Of a stretch of DNA of 64,000 nt, positions 35,418 through 45,515 are shown piece by piece; the first letter of the stretch is position 1; each line of letters starts with the position of its first letter. Location: positions 372,001-436,000 of the forward strand of contig NZ_OY759725.1 in NCBI RefSeq assembly GCF_963662755.1, written 5' to 3'. A program made the translations under genes and the position numbers. The notes under the pieces are model-generated. The model saw only the letters and a list, made by a program, of their open reading frames with translations, ran no database searches and was not told where the DNA came from. This DNA comes from an uncultured Sulfurimonas sp. (lineage in GTDB: Bacteria; Campylobacterota; Campylobacteria; Campylobacterales; Sulfurimonadaceae).

Positions 35418-37310
35418 TTATATTGCTTTAGCGATGATTCTGTTTAGTCTTGAGATGAAATCTGCAGTGTTATCAAGTTCCATACCATCAAAAAGTTTTG
35501 CTTGATCAAGAAGAACATGAGCTGCATCGTTTATAAGGTTTTGATCAGCTGAATTTTTTAGCTTAACAATTAAGTCATGTTTAGGGTTAATTTGAAGAAT
35601 TGGAGCTGGTGTTGGTGTATCACCACCTTGACCCATTTGTTTCATCATTTGTGCCATCATATAAGCTGGATCTTCTTTATCTTCTTTTAACTTTACAGGA
35701 GAATCTACTAAGTCTGAAGTAGTCTCAACTGACTTAACACTATCACCTAATGCTTCTTTAAATTCTTTTGCTAAACCTTCGTAAGACTTAGCAACTTCTT
35801 CTTCAGCTTTTTTCTCTTCTTCACTCTCTTCAAACTTAGCATCTGATACTGCTACAAGTTTATACTCTTTATATTCAGTAACCATTGGGAAAATGATAGT
35901 ATCTACTTCTTCATTTAAAACTAAAACATCTATACCTTTTGCTTTAAATCTTTCAAGTGCAGGAGAAGATTTTAACATTGAAAGTGAAGTTTTACCTGTA
36001 ATATAATAAATCTCTTTTTTCTCTGCATCTACATTTTTAACAAAATCTTCAATCATCACAGTTTCAGATGAGTTAAGAGTGTTAAACTTCATTAGTTCTA
36101 AAATTTTCTCACGGTTACCAAAGTCACTATAAAGACCTTCTTTAAGTACATTTCCAAACTCTTTAAAAAATTCTTCATATTTTGCAGGATCTTTTTTAGC
36201 AATCTTAGAAAGTTCTGATAAAACTTTTTTGACAGATGCATTTTTGATTTTATTCATTACAGCATTTGACTGTAAAATTTCACGAGATACATTTAAAGGT
36301 AAATCTTTAGAGTCTATTACACCACGTAAAAATCTTAAGTAAGTAGGCATTAACTCTTTTTCATCATCTGTTATAAATACACGGTTGATGTATAGTTTAA
36401 TACCAGTTTGATAATCAACTCTATACATATCCATTGGAGCTTTATTTGGAATATAAAAAAGTGTCGTATATTCTATCGCTCCCTCAGCTTTATTGTGCAT
36501 CCAAGCAAGAGGTTCTTCCGATGAGTGAGCTATTGAGCTATAAAAATCTTTATACTCTTCTTCTTTTATCTCACTCTTAGATATTGTCCAAAGTGCATTT
36601 GCACGGTTAATCTGCTCATTTTCTATCTCAGTTTTTGAAGGCTCTGTCTCTTTTCCTTCATCATCTGTAACAGCTGGAATATGCTTCTCTTTATCCATAA
36701 AAATAGCAAATGGAATGTGATTAGAGTATTTTTTAATAATTGACTCAATTCTATGAGTTTCTAAAAACTCATCTTCATCATCGTTAAGATGCATAACTAT
36801 TGTAGTACCATGACCATCTTGAGTTGCATTTTGTATTTCAAAATCACCATCTCCAGCGCTTGTCCATAGATATGCTTGTTCTTCACCTGCTTTTTTTGTA
36901 GTTACTTCAACTTTATTTGCCACCATAAAACAAGCATAAAAACCAACACCAAACTGACCAATAAGATTAGAATCTTGTTTTTGATCACCTGTAAGGTTTT
37001 CTAAAAATGCTTTAGTACCTGACTTTGCTATAGTACCAAGATTATTCATCAAATCTTCTTCGTTCATACCGATACCAGAATCTTTAATAGTTAATGTTTT
37101 TGCTTCTTTGTTAGCTACTATATCTATACGTGGAGAAAAAGTCACATCTTTATATTTGTCGTCTGTTAAGACTAACATATTTAATTTGTCCAATGCATCT
37201 GAAGCATTTGAAACTAACTCACGTAGAAAAATCTCTTTGTTTGAATATAGTGAGTGAATCATTAGGTTTAATATTTGGTTTGCTTCTGTTTGAAACTGAT
37301 GTTTTGCCAT
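35418..37310 (-). CDS. htpG: Molecular chaperone HtpG (Hsp90)
   Basis: A 630-residue bacterial Hsp90. The GHKL ATPase domain has LRELVSNASDALDKL, DSGIGMNEEDL and GQFGVGFYACFMVA; the middle domain has LPLNVSREILQ; the C-terminal dimerisation domain ends near FISRLNRIIAKAI. It assists folding under heat and oxidative stress. Monocistronic, with a clear hairpin after the stop codon. The upstream 163-base gap is divergent with a small membrane protein gene. Confidence 0.97.
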   Translation of the reverse strand: MAKHQFQTEANQILNLMIHSLYSNKEIFLRELVSNASDALDKLNMLVLTDDKYKDVTFSPRIDIVANKEAKTLTIKDSGIGMNEEDLMNNLGTIAKSGTKAFLENLTGDQKQDSNLIGQFGVGFYACFMVANKVEVTTKKAGEEQAYLWTSAGDGDFEIQNATQDGHGTTIVMHLNDDEDEFLETHRIESIIKKYSNHIPFAIFMDKEKHIPAVTDDEGKETEPSKTEIENEQINRANALWTISKSEIKEEEYKDFYSSIAHSSEEPLAWMHNKAEGAIEYTTLFYIPNKAPMDMYRVDYQTGIKLYINRVFITDDEKELMPTYLRFLRGVIDSKDLPLNVSREILQSNAVMNKIKNASVKKVLSELSKIAKKDPAKYEEFFKEFGNVLKEGLYSDFGNREKILELMKFNTLNSSETVMIEDFVKNVDAEKKEIYYITGKTSLSMLKSSPALERFKAKGIDVLVLNEEVDTIIFPMVTEYKEYKLVAVSDAKFEESEEEKKAEEEVAKSYEGLAKEFKEALGDSVKSVETTSDLVDSPVKLKEDKEDPAYMMAQMMKQMGQGGDTPTPAPILQINPKHDLIVKLKNSADQNLINDAAHVLLDQAKLFDGMELDNTADFISRLNRIIAKAI

Positions 37311-37473
37311 CTTAAATATCCTTGTGTAAAAATTTAGCGTAGTCTATCAAAAAAAAGTTAATAGATACAAGTGAAATCAATAAAGCTTAGTCTATATGAC
37401 TCACTTAAGTTTAGTCAATTTTCAATTAATTAATTTTTAGATATAATTTTAAACAAGTAAATCGAGGTATTTT
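37311..37473. promoter_or_regulatory. Divergent promoter region, htpG and small membrane protein
   Basis: A 163-base AT-rich gap that must carry the htpG promoter. GAGG lies 7 bases before the plus-strand ATG. No CIRCE-type or other heat-shock operator was recognised. Confidence 0.45.
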
Positions 37474-37803
37474 ATGCAAAATGAATTTATAGAGATGCTA
37501 GAACCAACGCCAGTACTTGAATCAAAAAAATGTAAACTAATCTCATTTTTTATAAAAATATTTTTAAAGTACTTTATATACCTCATATCTCTTGTAACTT
37601 GGTATTTTACTGATTATTTTTTAGCAGTTGCTACACTTATACTTAGTTTTATTATCATGGGAATTATACGTTCAAAGATAAGAAACAGTGTGATTCCAAG
37701 TAAACAAAGGGAACATCAGTACAGTGATCAAGATATTGCTGATTGGTACACAGCAAAAGAGATATGCTATGATACTTCCAAACTAGAATTAGAAAAAATA
37801 TAA
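37474..37803 (+). CDS. Small membrane protein, unknown function
   Basis: A 109-residue protein with two membrane helices (about 25-45 and 48-67) and a hydrophilic tail (SDQDIADWYTAKEICYDTS). No family recognised. Its 3' end overlaps, on the opposite strand, the last codons of a degraded substrate-binding-protein remnant. Confidence 0.65.
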   Translation: MQNEFIEMLEPTPVLESKKCKLISFFIKIFLKYFIYLISLVTWYFTDYFLAVATLILSFIIMGIIRSKIRNSVIPSKQREHQYSDQDIADWYTAKEICYDTSKLELEKI

Positions 37804-37947
37804 TAGACCCATCTCATCTTTTGTCATCATAATTCGTTTATTATTTAAATCGAAGATTTTTTTAATATCGTCTCGTTTTTTTACTAACAAAACTATAGGT
37901 GAATGTTGAAAAATAACATCATCTGAAACATTGATATTAATATATTT
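37789..37947 (-). pseudogene. Remnant of a substrate-binding-protein-like sensor gene
   Basis: A 53-codon stop-free stretch with no start codon. The translation contains SDDVIFQHSPIVLLVKK, then a DLNNKRIMM segment and TKDEMG. This resembles the middle of NMT1/THI5-like substrate-binding domains fused to GGDEF or kinase proteins in Sulfurimonas relatives. A stop lies immediately upstream in frame and TAA closes it at 37789-37791, so only a fragment remains. It lies in the longest gene-free gap of the window (37804-38150). Similarity is from memory and needs a search. Confidence 0.5.
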
Positions 37948-38150
37948 TTATGCATATTCAAAAACCCTATTGATACTCTTCTATAATATTTTATTATTAA
38001 ATTTATTGTACAAAAAAATATGTTAATCGTATATCAAATAAATTATAGCTTAGTTATATTTTTCAAAAATAAAAAGATATATATAACCTTCTATAGGGTA
38101 AAATCACGATAATTTAAATAAAACCCTAAAGAGGGGAAAGTTAAACATTT
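37948..38150. other. AT-rich gap upstream of the ABC-F gene
   Basis: About 200 bases, very AT-rich. It may contain further decayed codons of the remnant on the minus strand (for example an NRVFEYA-like stretch ending in a stop) and the promoter of the ABC-F gene. GAGGGGAAAG is a strong ribosome binding site 10-15 bases before the ATG. No RNA gene or repeat was seen. Confidence 0.45.
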
Positions 38151-40103
38151 ATGGCACTAATAGACCTACAAAACATTTCTAAACACTACTCTGCTCAAAA
38201 AATATTAACTGAGATTAATTTTCATGTTGATGAGGGTGAACGCATAGTTATTATTGGTAAAAATGGTAGTGGTAAATCCACTCTCATGAAAATAATAAAT
38301 GGTACTTTAACTCAAGATGCTGGAGAGAGAATCACAAAAAATGATTTAGAAGTAAAGATGCTTGATCAAAGACCAACCTTTAAGGATGGTCATACAGTTA
38401 GAGAAGCTGTTGAAGATGGACTAAGAGAATTGAATCTTGCTAAAGAGAGATACAATGAACTATCACTTCTTTTAGCAGATGATTTTGAAAATAAAAAACT
38501 TATAGATGAACATGAAAATATATCGCGATACATTGAGCATCATAACGCGTGGAGTTTAGATGATAAAATAGAACGTATTATCCAACATTTTGATCTCAAA
38601 CAGTATGAAGATAAGCCCATAGTTCTACTAAGCGGTGGAGAGCAAAGACGAGTAGCTCTTGCATCTTTACTTTTGCAAAAACCTGACATCTTACTACTTG
38701 ATGAGCCTACTAACCACCTTGATGTATATATGGTTGAATTTTTAGAAGAACTTATACTAAAAGAGAAGTTTACTCTTGTATTTATATCTCACGATAGATA
38801 CTTTATAGATAGAATTGCTACTAAAAGCATAGAAGTTGAGGATTGTTCTCTTAGAGAATATAGTGGTGGTTACAGTGACTACCTTACACAAAAAGCTGAA
38901 CATATTAGAACACTTCAAAAACAACATGATAATCTTCTTGATATTTTAAAAAGAGAAAATGCTTGGTTTGCAAGAGGTGTTCGTGCTAGACTTAAAAGAA
39001 ATGAAGGTCGTAAAGAGCGACTTATGAGTCTTCGCGAAGATGCTAAAAACAATCCTGCAAAAATCAGGAAGATGTCATTAGAACTTCAACGAGAAGCAAA
39101 ACACTTTAATCGAGACAAGAGTATCAACAAACAAAAGATGCTCTTTGAAGTAGAGAACCTTTGTCTAACACTTGGAAATAAAGAACTATTAAAAGATTTT
39201 ACAACTCGTATACTCCAAAAAGATGTTATAGCTATAGTTGGACCAAATGGCAGTGGTAAATCAACACTTCTTAAAGCCCTCTTAGGAAGACTTGAGCCAA
39301 CTTCTGGAAAGATAAAAAAAGGTGATTTTAACATAGGGTATTTTGACCAACATCGTGAGATGCTAGATGATGATAAAAACCTTATGGAGACTTTCTGTCC
39401 TCATGGAGGCGATAGAGTTAGTGTTCGCGGTAAAGATATGCATGTATATGGATATCTTAAAAATTTTCTATTTCCTAGAGAATTTTTAGATAAAAAAGTA
39501 GGTATTTTAAGTGGTGGAGAAAAAAATAGAATTGCACTCGCCCTACTTTTTACAAAAAATGTAGATATTTTAATACTAGATGAACCAACAAATGATCTAG
39601 ATATTCCTACCATAAATATCTTAGAAGAACAACTAACTAATTTTAGTGGCGCTGTTATCATAGTTAGTCATGATAGATATTTTGTAGATAAAATTGCAAA
39701 AAAATTATTTATATTTAAAAAAGATAAACACATAGAAGAGTCTTATCAAGACTATTCAGAGTACTTAGAACTAGAACGTGAACTTCAAGAACTTGATGAT
39801 ATGGAGTCAGTAGCATCCATAAATACTAAAGAAGAAAAAGTTAAAGAAAAACCAAAAACTTTAAAGTTAACATTTAAAGAAAAAATAGCCTTAGAAAAAC
39901 TTCCACTAGAAATAGAAGAAATAGAAATTCAGATGCAAGAAAAAAACAAGTGTTTAGCTAATCCAAAATGTTATGAAGATATAGGGATTTCACAACTAGC
40001 ATCTGAACTAGCAAAACTAGAAGAGTCGTATGAGCAAAAAGTTGAAGAACTTTTGACTATACAAGAAAAAGAGGAAAAAATTAATACTTTAATATATAAC
40101 TAA
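38151..40103 (+). CDS. ABC-F family ATP-binding protein (Uup-like)
   Basis: A 650-residue duplicated ATPase without membrane domains. First cassette: GKNGSGKST (about 35-43), LSGGEQRRVALA and LLLDEPTNHLD. Linker with the conserved FARGVRARLKRNEGRKER segment. Second cassette: GPNGSGKST, LSGGEKNRIALA and LILDEPTNDLD. The C terminus is a charged coiled coil (about 560-650) like that of Uup, which binds DNA or RNA. ABC-F proteins act on ribosomes or on replication intermediates; Uup is the best match by architecture. A strong GAGGGG ribosome binding site suggests good expression. Confidence 0.92.
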   Translation: MALIDLQNISKHYSAQKILTEINFHVDEGERIVIIGKNGSGKSTLMKIINGTLTQDAGERITKNDLEVKMLDQRPTFKDGHTVREAVEDGLRELNLAKERYNELSLLLADDFENKKLIDEHENISRYIEHHNAWSLDDKIERIIQHFDLKQYEDKPIVLLSGGEQRRVALASLLLQKPDILLLDEPTNHLDVYMVEFLEELILKEKFTLVFISHDRYFIDRIATKSIEVEDCSLREYSGGYSDYLTQKAEHIRTLQKQHDNLLDILKRENAWFARGVRARLKRNEGRKERLMSLREDAKNNPAKIRKMSLELQREAKHFNRDKSINKQKMLFEVENLCLTLGNKELLKDFTTRILQKDVIAIVGPNGSGKSTLLKALLGRLEPTSGKIKKGDFNIGYFDQHREMLDDDKNLMETFCPHGGDRVSVRGKDMHVYGYLKNFLFPREFLDKKVGILSGGEKNRIALALLFTKNVDILILDEPTNDLDIPTINILEEQLTNFSGAVIIVSHDRYFVDKIAKKLFIFKKDKHIEESYQDYSEYLELERELQELDDMESVASINTKEEKVKEKPKTLKLTFKEKIALEKLPLEIEEIEIQMQEKNKCLANPKCYEDIGISQLASELAKLEESYEQKVEELLTIQEKEEKINTLIYN

Positions 40104-40106
40104 AAG

Positions 40107-40274
40107 TTACTCTTTCATAGGATATATTAAAGGGAGTGTTAGAAATTCCGTGTCAGTCTGATAAAATACTATCAAGGACTGATGATCTGGGGAGTTTAAC
40201 TGATAACTATTTCCCATCATTGGATGAAAAGCAATATTATTTTCGTCTAAAACTAGTTGATCTATTATTTGCAT
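40107..40274 (-). CDS. Small conserved-looking ORF, 55 residues
   Basis: An ATG at 40274 with AAAGGA upstream opens a 55-residue frame beginning MQIIDQLVLDENNIAF and continuing HPMMGNSYQLN, then a hydrophobic FLTLPLIYPM end. The LDENNIAF-GNSYQLN part resembles the start of PqqD-like peptide-chaperone proteins, but the C-terminal half differs. It is probably a real small gene or the shortened remnant of a PqqD-family gene. It fills the gap between the ABC-F gene and the DAHP synthase gene. Confidence 0.55.
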   Translation of the reverse strand: MQIIDQLVLDENNIAFHPMMGNSYQLNSPDHQSLIVFYQTDTEFLTLPLIYPMKE

Positions 40275-40388
40275 AGATTTCCTTTAGTGTTATGTATATT
40301 GAAATAATAAGATTATGCTGTTAATAAAATGTTAATATGTAGAAAAGCAGATGTTAAAAATATTAGCATCTGCTTATGTTTGAAGGTA

Positions 40389-41738
40389 TTATTCTTTTGA
40401 TTCTTTTAAAGTGTCTGCTATTAAAAATGCCAATTCTAAAGATTGGTTTGCATTTAATCTTGGATCACAATGAGTGTGGTAACGAGAGCTTAAATCCTCT
40501 TCTGTTACAGTGAATGAACCACCTATACACTCAGTAACATTTTTACCAGTCATCTCTAGATGCACACCACCACCGATAGTTCCTTCAGATTTATGAACTT
40601 GAAAAAACTGTTTCATTTCCGTAAGTACAGCATCTACAGGACGAGTTTTAAAGTTTGTAGATGATTTTATAGTATTGCCATGCATCGGATCACAACTCCA
40701 AAGTACTTTCATCCCTTCTTTTTCTACTGCACGAATAAGTTTTGGCATACCTTCACCAACTTTATTTGCACCCATTCTAACTATAATATTTAAACGTCCT
40801 GCTTCATTTTCAGGATTTAATGTTTGACAAAGCTTAATTAGATCCTCTGGATCCATAGATGGTCCAGCTTTAACACCTATAGGATTTTTCACACCTTTTA
40901 AGTATTCAACATGAGCACCGTCTAATTGTCTAGTTCTATCTCCTATCCATAACATATGTGCAGAAGTATCATACCAATCACCACTTATAGAATCTTTTCT
41001 AGTAAATGCTTGTTCATATGGGAGCAAAAGAGCTTCGTGAGATGTATAAAAATCCGTCTCTCCCAAGTTTCTATATGTTTTAGATGTAATCCCACAAGCT
41101 TTCATAAATTTTAAAGAATTTTCTATCTCTTGTGCTAATTGTTCATATTTTTGTGAAACTTCATTTTTATTTGCAAAGGCAAGATTCCATTTATGAACCT
41201 TATGAAGATCAGCCATACCACCAGTTGCAAATGCGCGAAGTAAATTTTGAGTTGCAGCAGCTTGATTGTATGCTTTTATCATACGTTCTGGATCTGGAAC
41301 ACGAGCTTCTTCTGTAAATTCCACTCCATTTATAATGTCTCCACGATAAGAATCTAGAGTAACACCATTGATTGTTTCTTTGTCACTTGAACGAGGTTTA
41401 GCAAACTGACCTCCAAGACGACCAACTTTTACAACTGGAACACCACCTGCATAAGTCATAACTACAGCCATTTGCATTAAAGCTTTAAATGTATCTCTAA
41501 TATTATCAGCATGAAATTCGCTAAAACTCTCAGCACAATCTCCACCTTGAAGTAAAAAAGCCTTTCCCTCTACAACATCAGCAAGCTGACTCTTAAGTCT
41601 TTGCGCTTCTCCCGCAAATACAAGTGGAGGATAATTTTCTAATTCTTTTAAAACTCTGTTTAATTCATCTTTGTTTGGATAAGTTGGTTGTTGTAAAATT
41701 GGTTTTTCTCTCCAACTTTGTGGACTCCAAATGCTCAT
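40389..41738 (-). CDS. aroG: Class II 3-deoxy-7-phosphoheptulonate synthase
   Basis: A 449-residue class II (plant-like) DAHP synthase that condenses phosphoenolpyruvate with erythrose 4-phosphate at the head of aromatic biosynthesis. Family motifs are [10 protein letters not shown] at the N terminus, [11 protein letters not shown] with the metal-binding Cys, [16 protein letters not shown], and [15 protein letters not shown] at the C terminus. The gene is monocistronic, divergent from the diguanylate cyclase. The naming is by function, since AroG in enteric bacteria belongs to class I. aroE and trpE, later pathway genes, also lie in this window. Confidence 0.95.
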   Translation of the reverse strand: MSIWSPQSWREKPILQQPTYPNKDELNRVLKELENYPPLVFAGEAQRLKSQLADVVEGKAFLLQGGDCAESFSEFHADNIRDTFKALMQMAVVMTYAGGVPVVKVGRLGGQFAKPRSSDKETINGVTLDSYRGDIINGVEFTEEARVPDPERMIKAYNQAAATQNLLRAFATGGMADLHKVHKWNLAFANKNEVSQKYEQLAQEIENSLKFMKACGITSKTYRNLGETDFYTSHEALLLPYEQAFTRKDSISGDWYDTSAHMLWIGDRTRQLDGAHVEYLKGVKNPIGVKAGPSMDPEDLIKLCQTLNPENEAGRLNIIVRMGANKVGEGMPKLIRAVEKEGMKVLWSCDPMHGNTIKSSTNFKTRPVDAVLTEMKQFFQVHKSEGTIGGGVHLEMTGKNVTECIGGSFTVTEEDLSSRYHTHCDPRLNANQSLELAFLIADTLKESKE

Positions 41739-41889
41739 AATAGGACCTTAAATGTATAATTTTTGTTATTTTATCTCAAAAGACTTAAAATAGCTCTGAT
41801 TAGCTAGAAATATTTCATATTCATATAATAAAAGCTTTTTTTATGCTTTAATAAGTATAATACCATAAGATTTTAACTAGGAAGTAGTT
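41739..41889. promoter_or_regulatory. Divergent promoter region, DAHP synthase and diguanylate cyclase
   Basis: A 151-base AT-rich gap. A TATAAT-like hexamer is visible at 41859-41864 before the plus-strand gene and GGAAG lies before its ATG. No TrpR- or TyrR-like operator recognised. Confidence 0.45.
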
Positions 41890-42804
41890 ATGCAAAAAGA
41901 TGAACTAGTATCACTCGCTAATGAAATGTGCAAAGAGCTTTTAAACATTATTGATGAAGAACAAGAAGCAACTAAAGAACAGGTTGCAAATTATCTTATA
42001 GAATCAGCTCAGATAATTATGAATGTTAATGATGAGGACGTTGGTAACTCTGGTTTTGCTGAAGCTCTATTTCATAATGCATATAAAGATATAGCAAAAA
42101 AGAGTTTATCTTCTTACAAAAATACAAATCAAAATATTGAAAAAATCACAAAACTACATGAAAGAACTCTCTTAGAATGTAACTCACAACATATAGATTT
42201 ACCATCTTTAACTAATAAATTTGATGAAATTCAATCTCATCTAATTGATGAAGTTAAAAAAGCAAATGAAATCATTTCTCAACTTACAACTCAAGTTAAA
42301 ACACTTGAAGAAAAATCAAATTTAGACTCATTAACAAAAGTATTTAACAGACGCGCTCTTTCATCTTATTTGGAAAACATCTGTTCAAACGATGAACTTC
42401 CTTATGAATTTCATCTTCTTATATTAGATATTGATGACTTTAAAATTATAAATGACAAACATGGACATATTGCAGGAGATAAAGTTTTAATCTTTATCGC
42501 AAATATTTTAAAGAAAACACTTAGAGATGGGGATAAGGTTTTTAGATATGGTGGTGAAGAATTTATTATTATACTAAACAGAGTAGATGATGCACATTGT
42601 AAGAGAATATCAAGCAGACTTCTTGAGTTAGTTAGAGGAAACAAGCTTATCTATAAAGGTGAGGGACTTAGAGTTACTATGAGTATAGGGACAACAAGAT
42701 ATACAAATGGAGATACTCCAGATTCCATCATAGCAAGAGCAGACAAAGCACTCTATAAAGCTAAAGAGAGTGGAAAAAATCAGATGAATTCGGAAATGAA
42801 ATAA
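41890..42804 (+). CDS. Diguanylate cyclase (GGEEF)
   Basis: A 304-residue soluble protein. Residues about 1-130 are helical, with a coiled coil (EIISQLTTQVKTLEEKS) leading into a GGDEF domain. The active-site motif is YGGEEF with metal-binding Asp in LILDIDDFKIIND, and RDGD five residues upstream is an RxxD inhibitory site, so it should make c-di-GMP under product control. The N-terminal sensory part is not recognised. One base separates it from cvpA, so it heads the transcript running into fur. Confidence 0.92.
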   Translation: MQKDELVSLANEMCKELLNIIDEEQEATKEQVANYLIESAQIIMNVNDEDVGNSGFAEALFHNAYKDIAKKSLSSYKNTNQNIEKITKLHERTLLECNSQHIDLPSLTNKFDEIQSHLIDEVKKANEIISQLTTQVKTLEEKSNLDSLTKVFNRRALSSYLENICSNDELPYEFHLLILDIDDFKIINDKHGHIAGDKVLIFIANILKKTLRDGDKVFRYGGEEFIIILNRVDDAHCKRISSRLLELVRGNKLIYKGEGLRVTMSIGTTRYTNGDTPDSIIARADKALYKAKESGKNQMNSEMK

Positions 42805-42805
42805 T

Positions 42806-43465
42806 ATGGAATTAAATTACTTTGACTTAATAGCTTCAGTAATTATCTTACTACTTGGTTTAAAGGGTATCATTAACGGGTTTTTCAAAGAAGTTTTTGG
42901 ACTTGTTGGAATTATTGGTGGTATATTTGTAGCATCTAGAGTAGGTGATATTGTAGGAAAATACATAAGCGATATGGTTTTTAAGTTTGACAATAGTGCT
43001 GCTATTAGCTTTGCAGGTTTTATTGTAACACTTGGAGTTTTTTGGCTTTTTATGATTGCCATCGGCTATATATTCAAAAAGCTTAGCCTGTTAAGTGGTC
43101 TTGGTATTTTTGATAGAATTTTAGGTTTTGTATTTGGTGCTAGTAAATTTTTTCTAATTGCTGCGGTAATTGCACACGCTGCTTATAATATAAAAGCCAT
43201 AAAATCCACTCTAGAAACTCCTATGCAAAATAGCTTTTTATTTCCTATTTTAGTTGATACTGGTGCTTTTATTATGAAGCTAGATCCAACTGAAATCAGT
43301 AATGATATTAATAGTAGTATAGACAAAGTTACAGATGAAGTAACAAAAGGTGTAAAAACTTCTACTGAAAAAATCGTAGAAGAGACGAAAGAAAAAATAA
43401 ATGATGCAGCTAAAGAGAGCGCTTTAGGACAAGAAATAAAATCTAAGACACAGGAGACAAAATAA
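42806..43465 (+). CDS. cvpA: CvpA family membrane protein
   Basis: A 219-residue protein with four membrane helices in residues 1-150 and an amphipathic, Lys/Glu-rich tail. FDLIASVIILLLGLKGIINGFFKEVFGLVGII is the CvpA start (shown here in part: GIINGFFKEVFGL). CvpA was named for colicin V production and is now linked to envelope homeostasis. It sits between the diguanylate cyclase and fur, the same position next to fur that I recall in Campylobacter jejuni. Confidence 0.9.
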   Translation: MELNYFDLIASVIILLLGLKGIINGFFKEVFGLVGIIGGIFVASRVGDIVGKYISDMVFKFDNSAAISFAGFIVTLGVFWLFMIAIGYIFKKLSLLSGLGIFDRILGFVFGASKFFLIAAVIAHAAYNIKAIKSTLETPMQNSFLFPILVDTGAFIMKLDPTEISNDINSSIDKVTDEVTKGVKTSTEKIVEETKEKINDAAKESALGQEIKSKTQETK

Positions 43466-43467
43466 TT

Positions 43468-43944
43468 ATGGCAAAAGTAACAACTGATTTCAACGATAGA
43501 ACTATTGAATACGAGCAACTTTTAAATAACTTTAAATCTATCCTCAAAAAAAATTCTTTAAAATTCACAATTCAAAGAGAAGTTATCTTAGAAACTCTAT
43601 ATAACTCTGATGAGCATCTAACTCCAGAGGCTCTTCATCATCTTATACAAGAAAAATTTCCTGATTTAAACACTGGGATAGCTACAGTTTATAGAACTCT
43701 ATCTCTTTTAGAAGACTCTAACATAGTTACCTCATTATCATTTGGAGCACAAGGTAAAAAGTATGAATTAGGTGCAAAAAATCATCATGATCATCTTATT
43801 TGTACAGAGTGTGGAAGTATTACAGAATTTGTTGATGAACAAATAGAAAATAGACAACATCGCATCGCAGATGAACTTGGTTTTAAAATGGAAGATCACT
43901 CAATGCAAATTTACGGCATCTGTAAAAGTTGTCAAAAAAAATAA
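43468..43944 (+). CDS. fur: Ferric uptake regulator
   Basis: A 158-residue Fur. The winged helix has TIQREVILETLYNS and GIATVYRTLSLLED; the metal sites include NHHDHLICTECG and a second CxxC near the C terminus (CKSCQKK), forming the structural zinc site. It represses iron uptake genes when bound to Fe(II). It follows cvpA by two bases and precedes lysS by 38 bases, as in other Campylobacterota. Confidence 0.95.
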   Translation: MAKVTTDFNDRTIEYEQLLNNFKSILKKNSLKFTIQREVILETLYNSDEHLTPEALHHLIQEKFPDLNTGIATVYRTLSLLEDSNIVTSLSFGAQGKKYELGAKNHHDHLICTECGSITEFVDEQIENRQHRIADELGFKMEDHSMQIYGICKSCQKK

Positions 43945-43982
43945 TCTGCTTCAAGAATAATAAATAATTAAAAGGAAATATA

Positions 43983-45494
43983 TTGGCTTTTGAAAATAAG
44001 TTCATACAACAAAGAATAGAAAAAGCACAGCTACTAAAAGAAGCTGGTTTTAACCCGTATTCAAACGACTCAAAAAGAAATACAAGCATTGAAAAATATT
44101 TAAATGTAAACTCAGATATTGAAGAAAAAGAAGATAAAAGAGATGAAAAACGTCACTATTGTGTTAGTGGAAGAATAAAACTTTTTAGAATTATGGGTAA
44201 AGCAAGTTTTGTAAAGATTGAAGATGAAAGTGGTATGCTTCAAATTTATGTAGCAAGAGATAACTTAGCAGAAGGTTTTTATAACGATATATTTAAAAAG
44301 AACATTGAAGTTGGTGATATTATTGAAGTTTCTGGCTATCCGTTTGTTACGGGGCATGGTGAACTTTCACTTCATGCTAACAATGTTAAAATCTTAACAA
44401 AAGCCATATCACCTCTACCTGAAAAATTTCATGGTGTAACTGATAAAGAGATTAGATATAGAAAAAGGTATTTAGATCTTATCATGAATGCTGATGTTCG
44501 CAAAACTTTCAAAATCCGTTCAAGAGTCATCTCTTTAACTAGACGCTTCTTTGAAGATAAAGGTTTTTTAGAAGTTGAAACTCCTATGATGCATCCAATA
44601 GCAGGTGGAGCAAATGCAAAGCCTTTTGTTACTCATCATAATGCTCTTGGGATTGATAGATTTCTAAGAATTGCACCTGAGCTTTATCTAAAAAGACTTA
44701 TTGTTGGCGGATTTGAAGCTGTATTTGAAATAAACAGAAATTTTAGAAATGAAGGTATGGATGCTACTCACAATCCTGAGTTTACATCTATAGAATTTTA
44801 TTGGGCTTATAAAACATACAAAGATTTAATAGAGATAACAAAAGAGTACTTTAGATACCTTTTTGAACATTTAAATTTACCTAGTATACTTCCTTATGGT
44901 GATATGGAGGTTAATTTTAATAACTTTTCAGAAATTCCATTAATAGAATCATTATCCAAAATAGGAGGAGTTCCAGTAGAAATAGTTAATAATAAAGAAA
45001 AAATTATTGAATTTTTAAAATCCAAAAATTTCACTGTAAATGCGGCTATGAACTTAGGTCAACTTCAAGGGGAACTTTTTGATGAGTTTGTTGAAGAAAA
45101 ATTGATAGATCCTACTTTCATTACAGAATACCCAGTAGAAATTTCTCCTCTTGCTCGTAGAAGTGATGAAAATCCTTCTATTACAGAAAGATTTGAACTT
45201 TTTATTGCAGGTCGTGAGATAGCAAATGCATTTAGTGAGTTGAATGACCCTGTTGATCAGTATGAAAGATTTAAAGGTCAGGTAGATGCTAAAGATGCTG
45301 GTGATGATGAAGCTCATGAAATGGATGAAGATTTTATAGAGGCACTTAGCTATGGAATGGCTCCAACAGCTGGTCAAGGTATTGGAATAGATAGATTGGT
45401 AATGCTTTTAACAAATGAACACTCAATAAGAGATGTTCTACTGTTTCCTGCGATGAAACCAATTCATAATGAAGAAAAAACTGAAGAAAATTAA
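43983..45494 (+). CDS. lysS: Lysyl-tRNA synthetase, class II
   Basis: A 503-residue class II synthetase. The N-terminal OB fold (about 60-150) binds the anticodon and the catalytic core carries motif 2 ([20 protein letters not shown], 20 residues) and motif 3 ([10 protein letters not shown]). The start is TTG, supported by AAGGA 8 bases upstream and by the family start [14 protein letters not shown]. Part of the fur-lysS-glyA run. Confidence 0.96.
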   Translation: MAFENKFIQQRIEKAQLLKEAGFNPYSNDSKRNTSIEKYLNVNSDIEEKEDKRDEKRHYCVSGRIKLFRIMGKASFVKIEDESGMLQIYVARDNLAEGFYNDIFKKNIEVGDIIEVSGYPFVTGHGELSLHANNVKILTKAISPLPEKFHGVTDKEIRYRKRYLDLIMNADVRKTFKIRSRVISLTRRFFEDKGFLEVETPMMHPIAGGANAKPFVTHHNALGIDRFLRIAPELYLKRLIVGGFEAVFEINRNFRNEGMDATHNPEFTSIEFYWAYKTYKDLIEITKEYFRYLFEHLNLPSILPYGDMEVNFNNFSEIPLIESLSKIGGVPVEIVNNKEKIIEFLKSKNFTVNAAMNLGQLQGELFDEFVEEKLIDPTFITEYPVEISPLARRSDENPSITERFELFIAGREIANAFSELNDPVDQYERFKGQVDAKDAGDDEAHEMDEDFIEALSYGMAPTAGQGIGIDRLVMLLTNEHSIRDVLLFPAMKPIHNEEKTEEN

Positions 45495-45515
45495 ATTTAA
45501 ATAAAGAGGAATACA

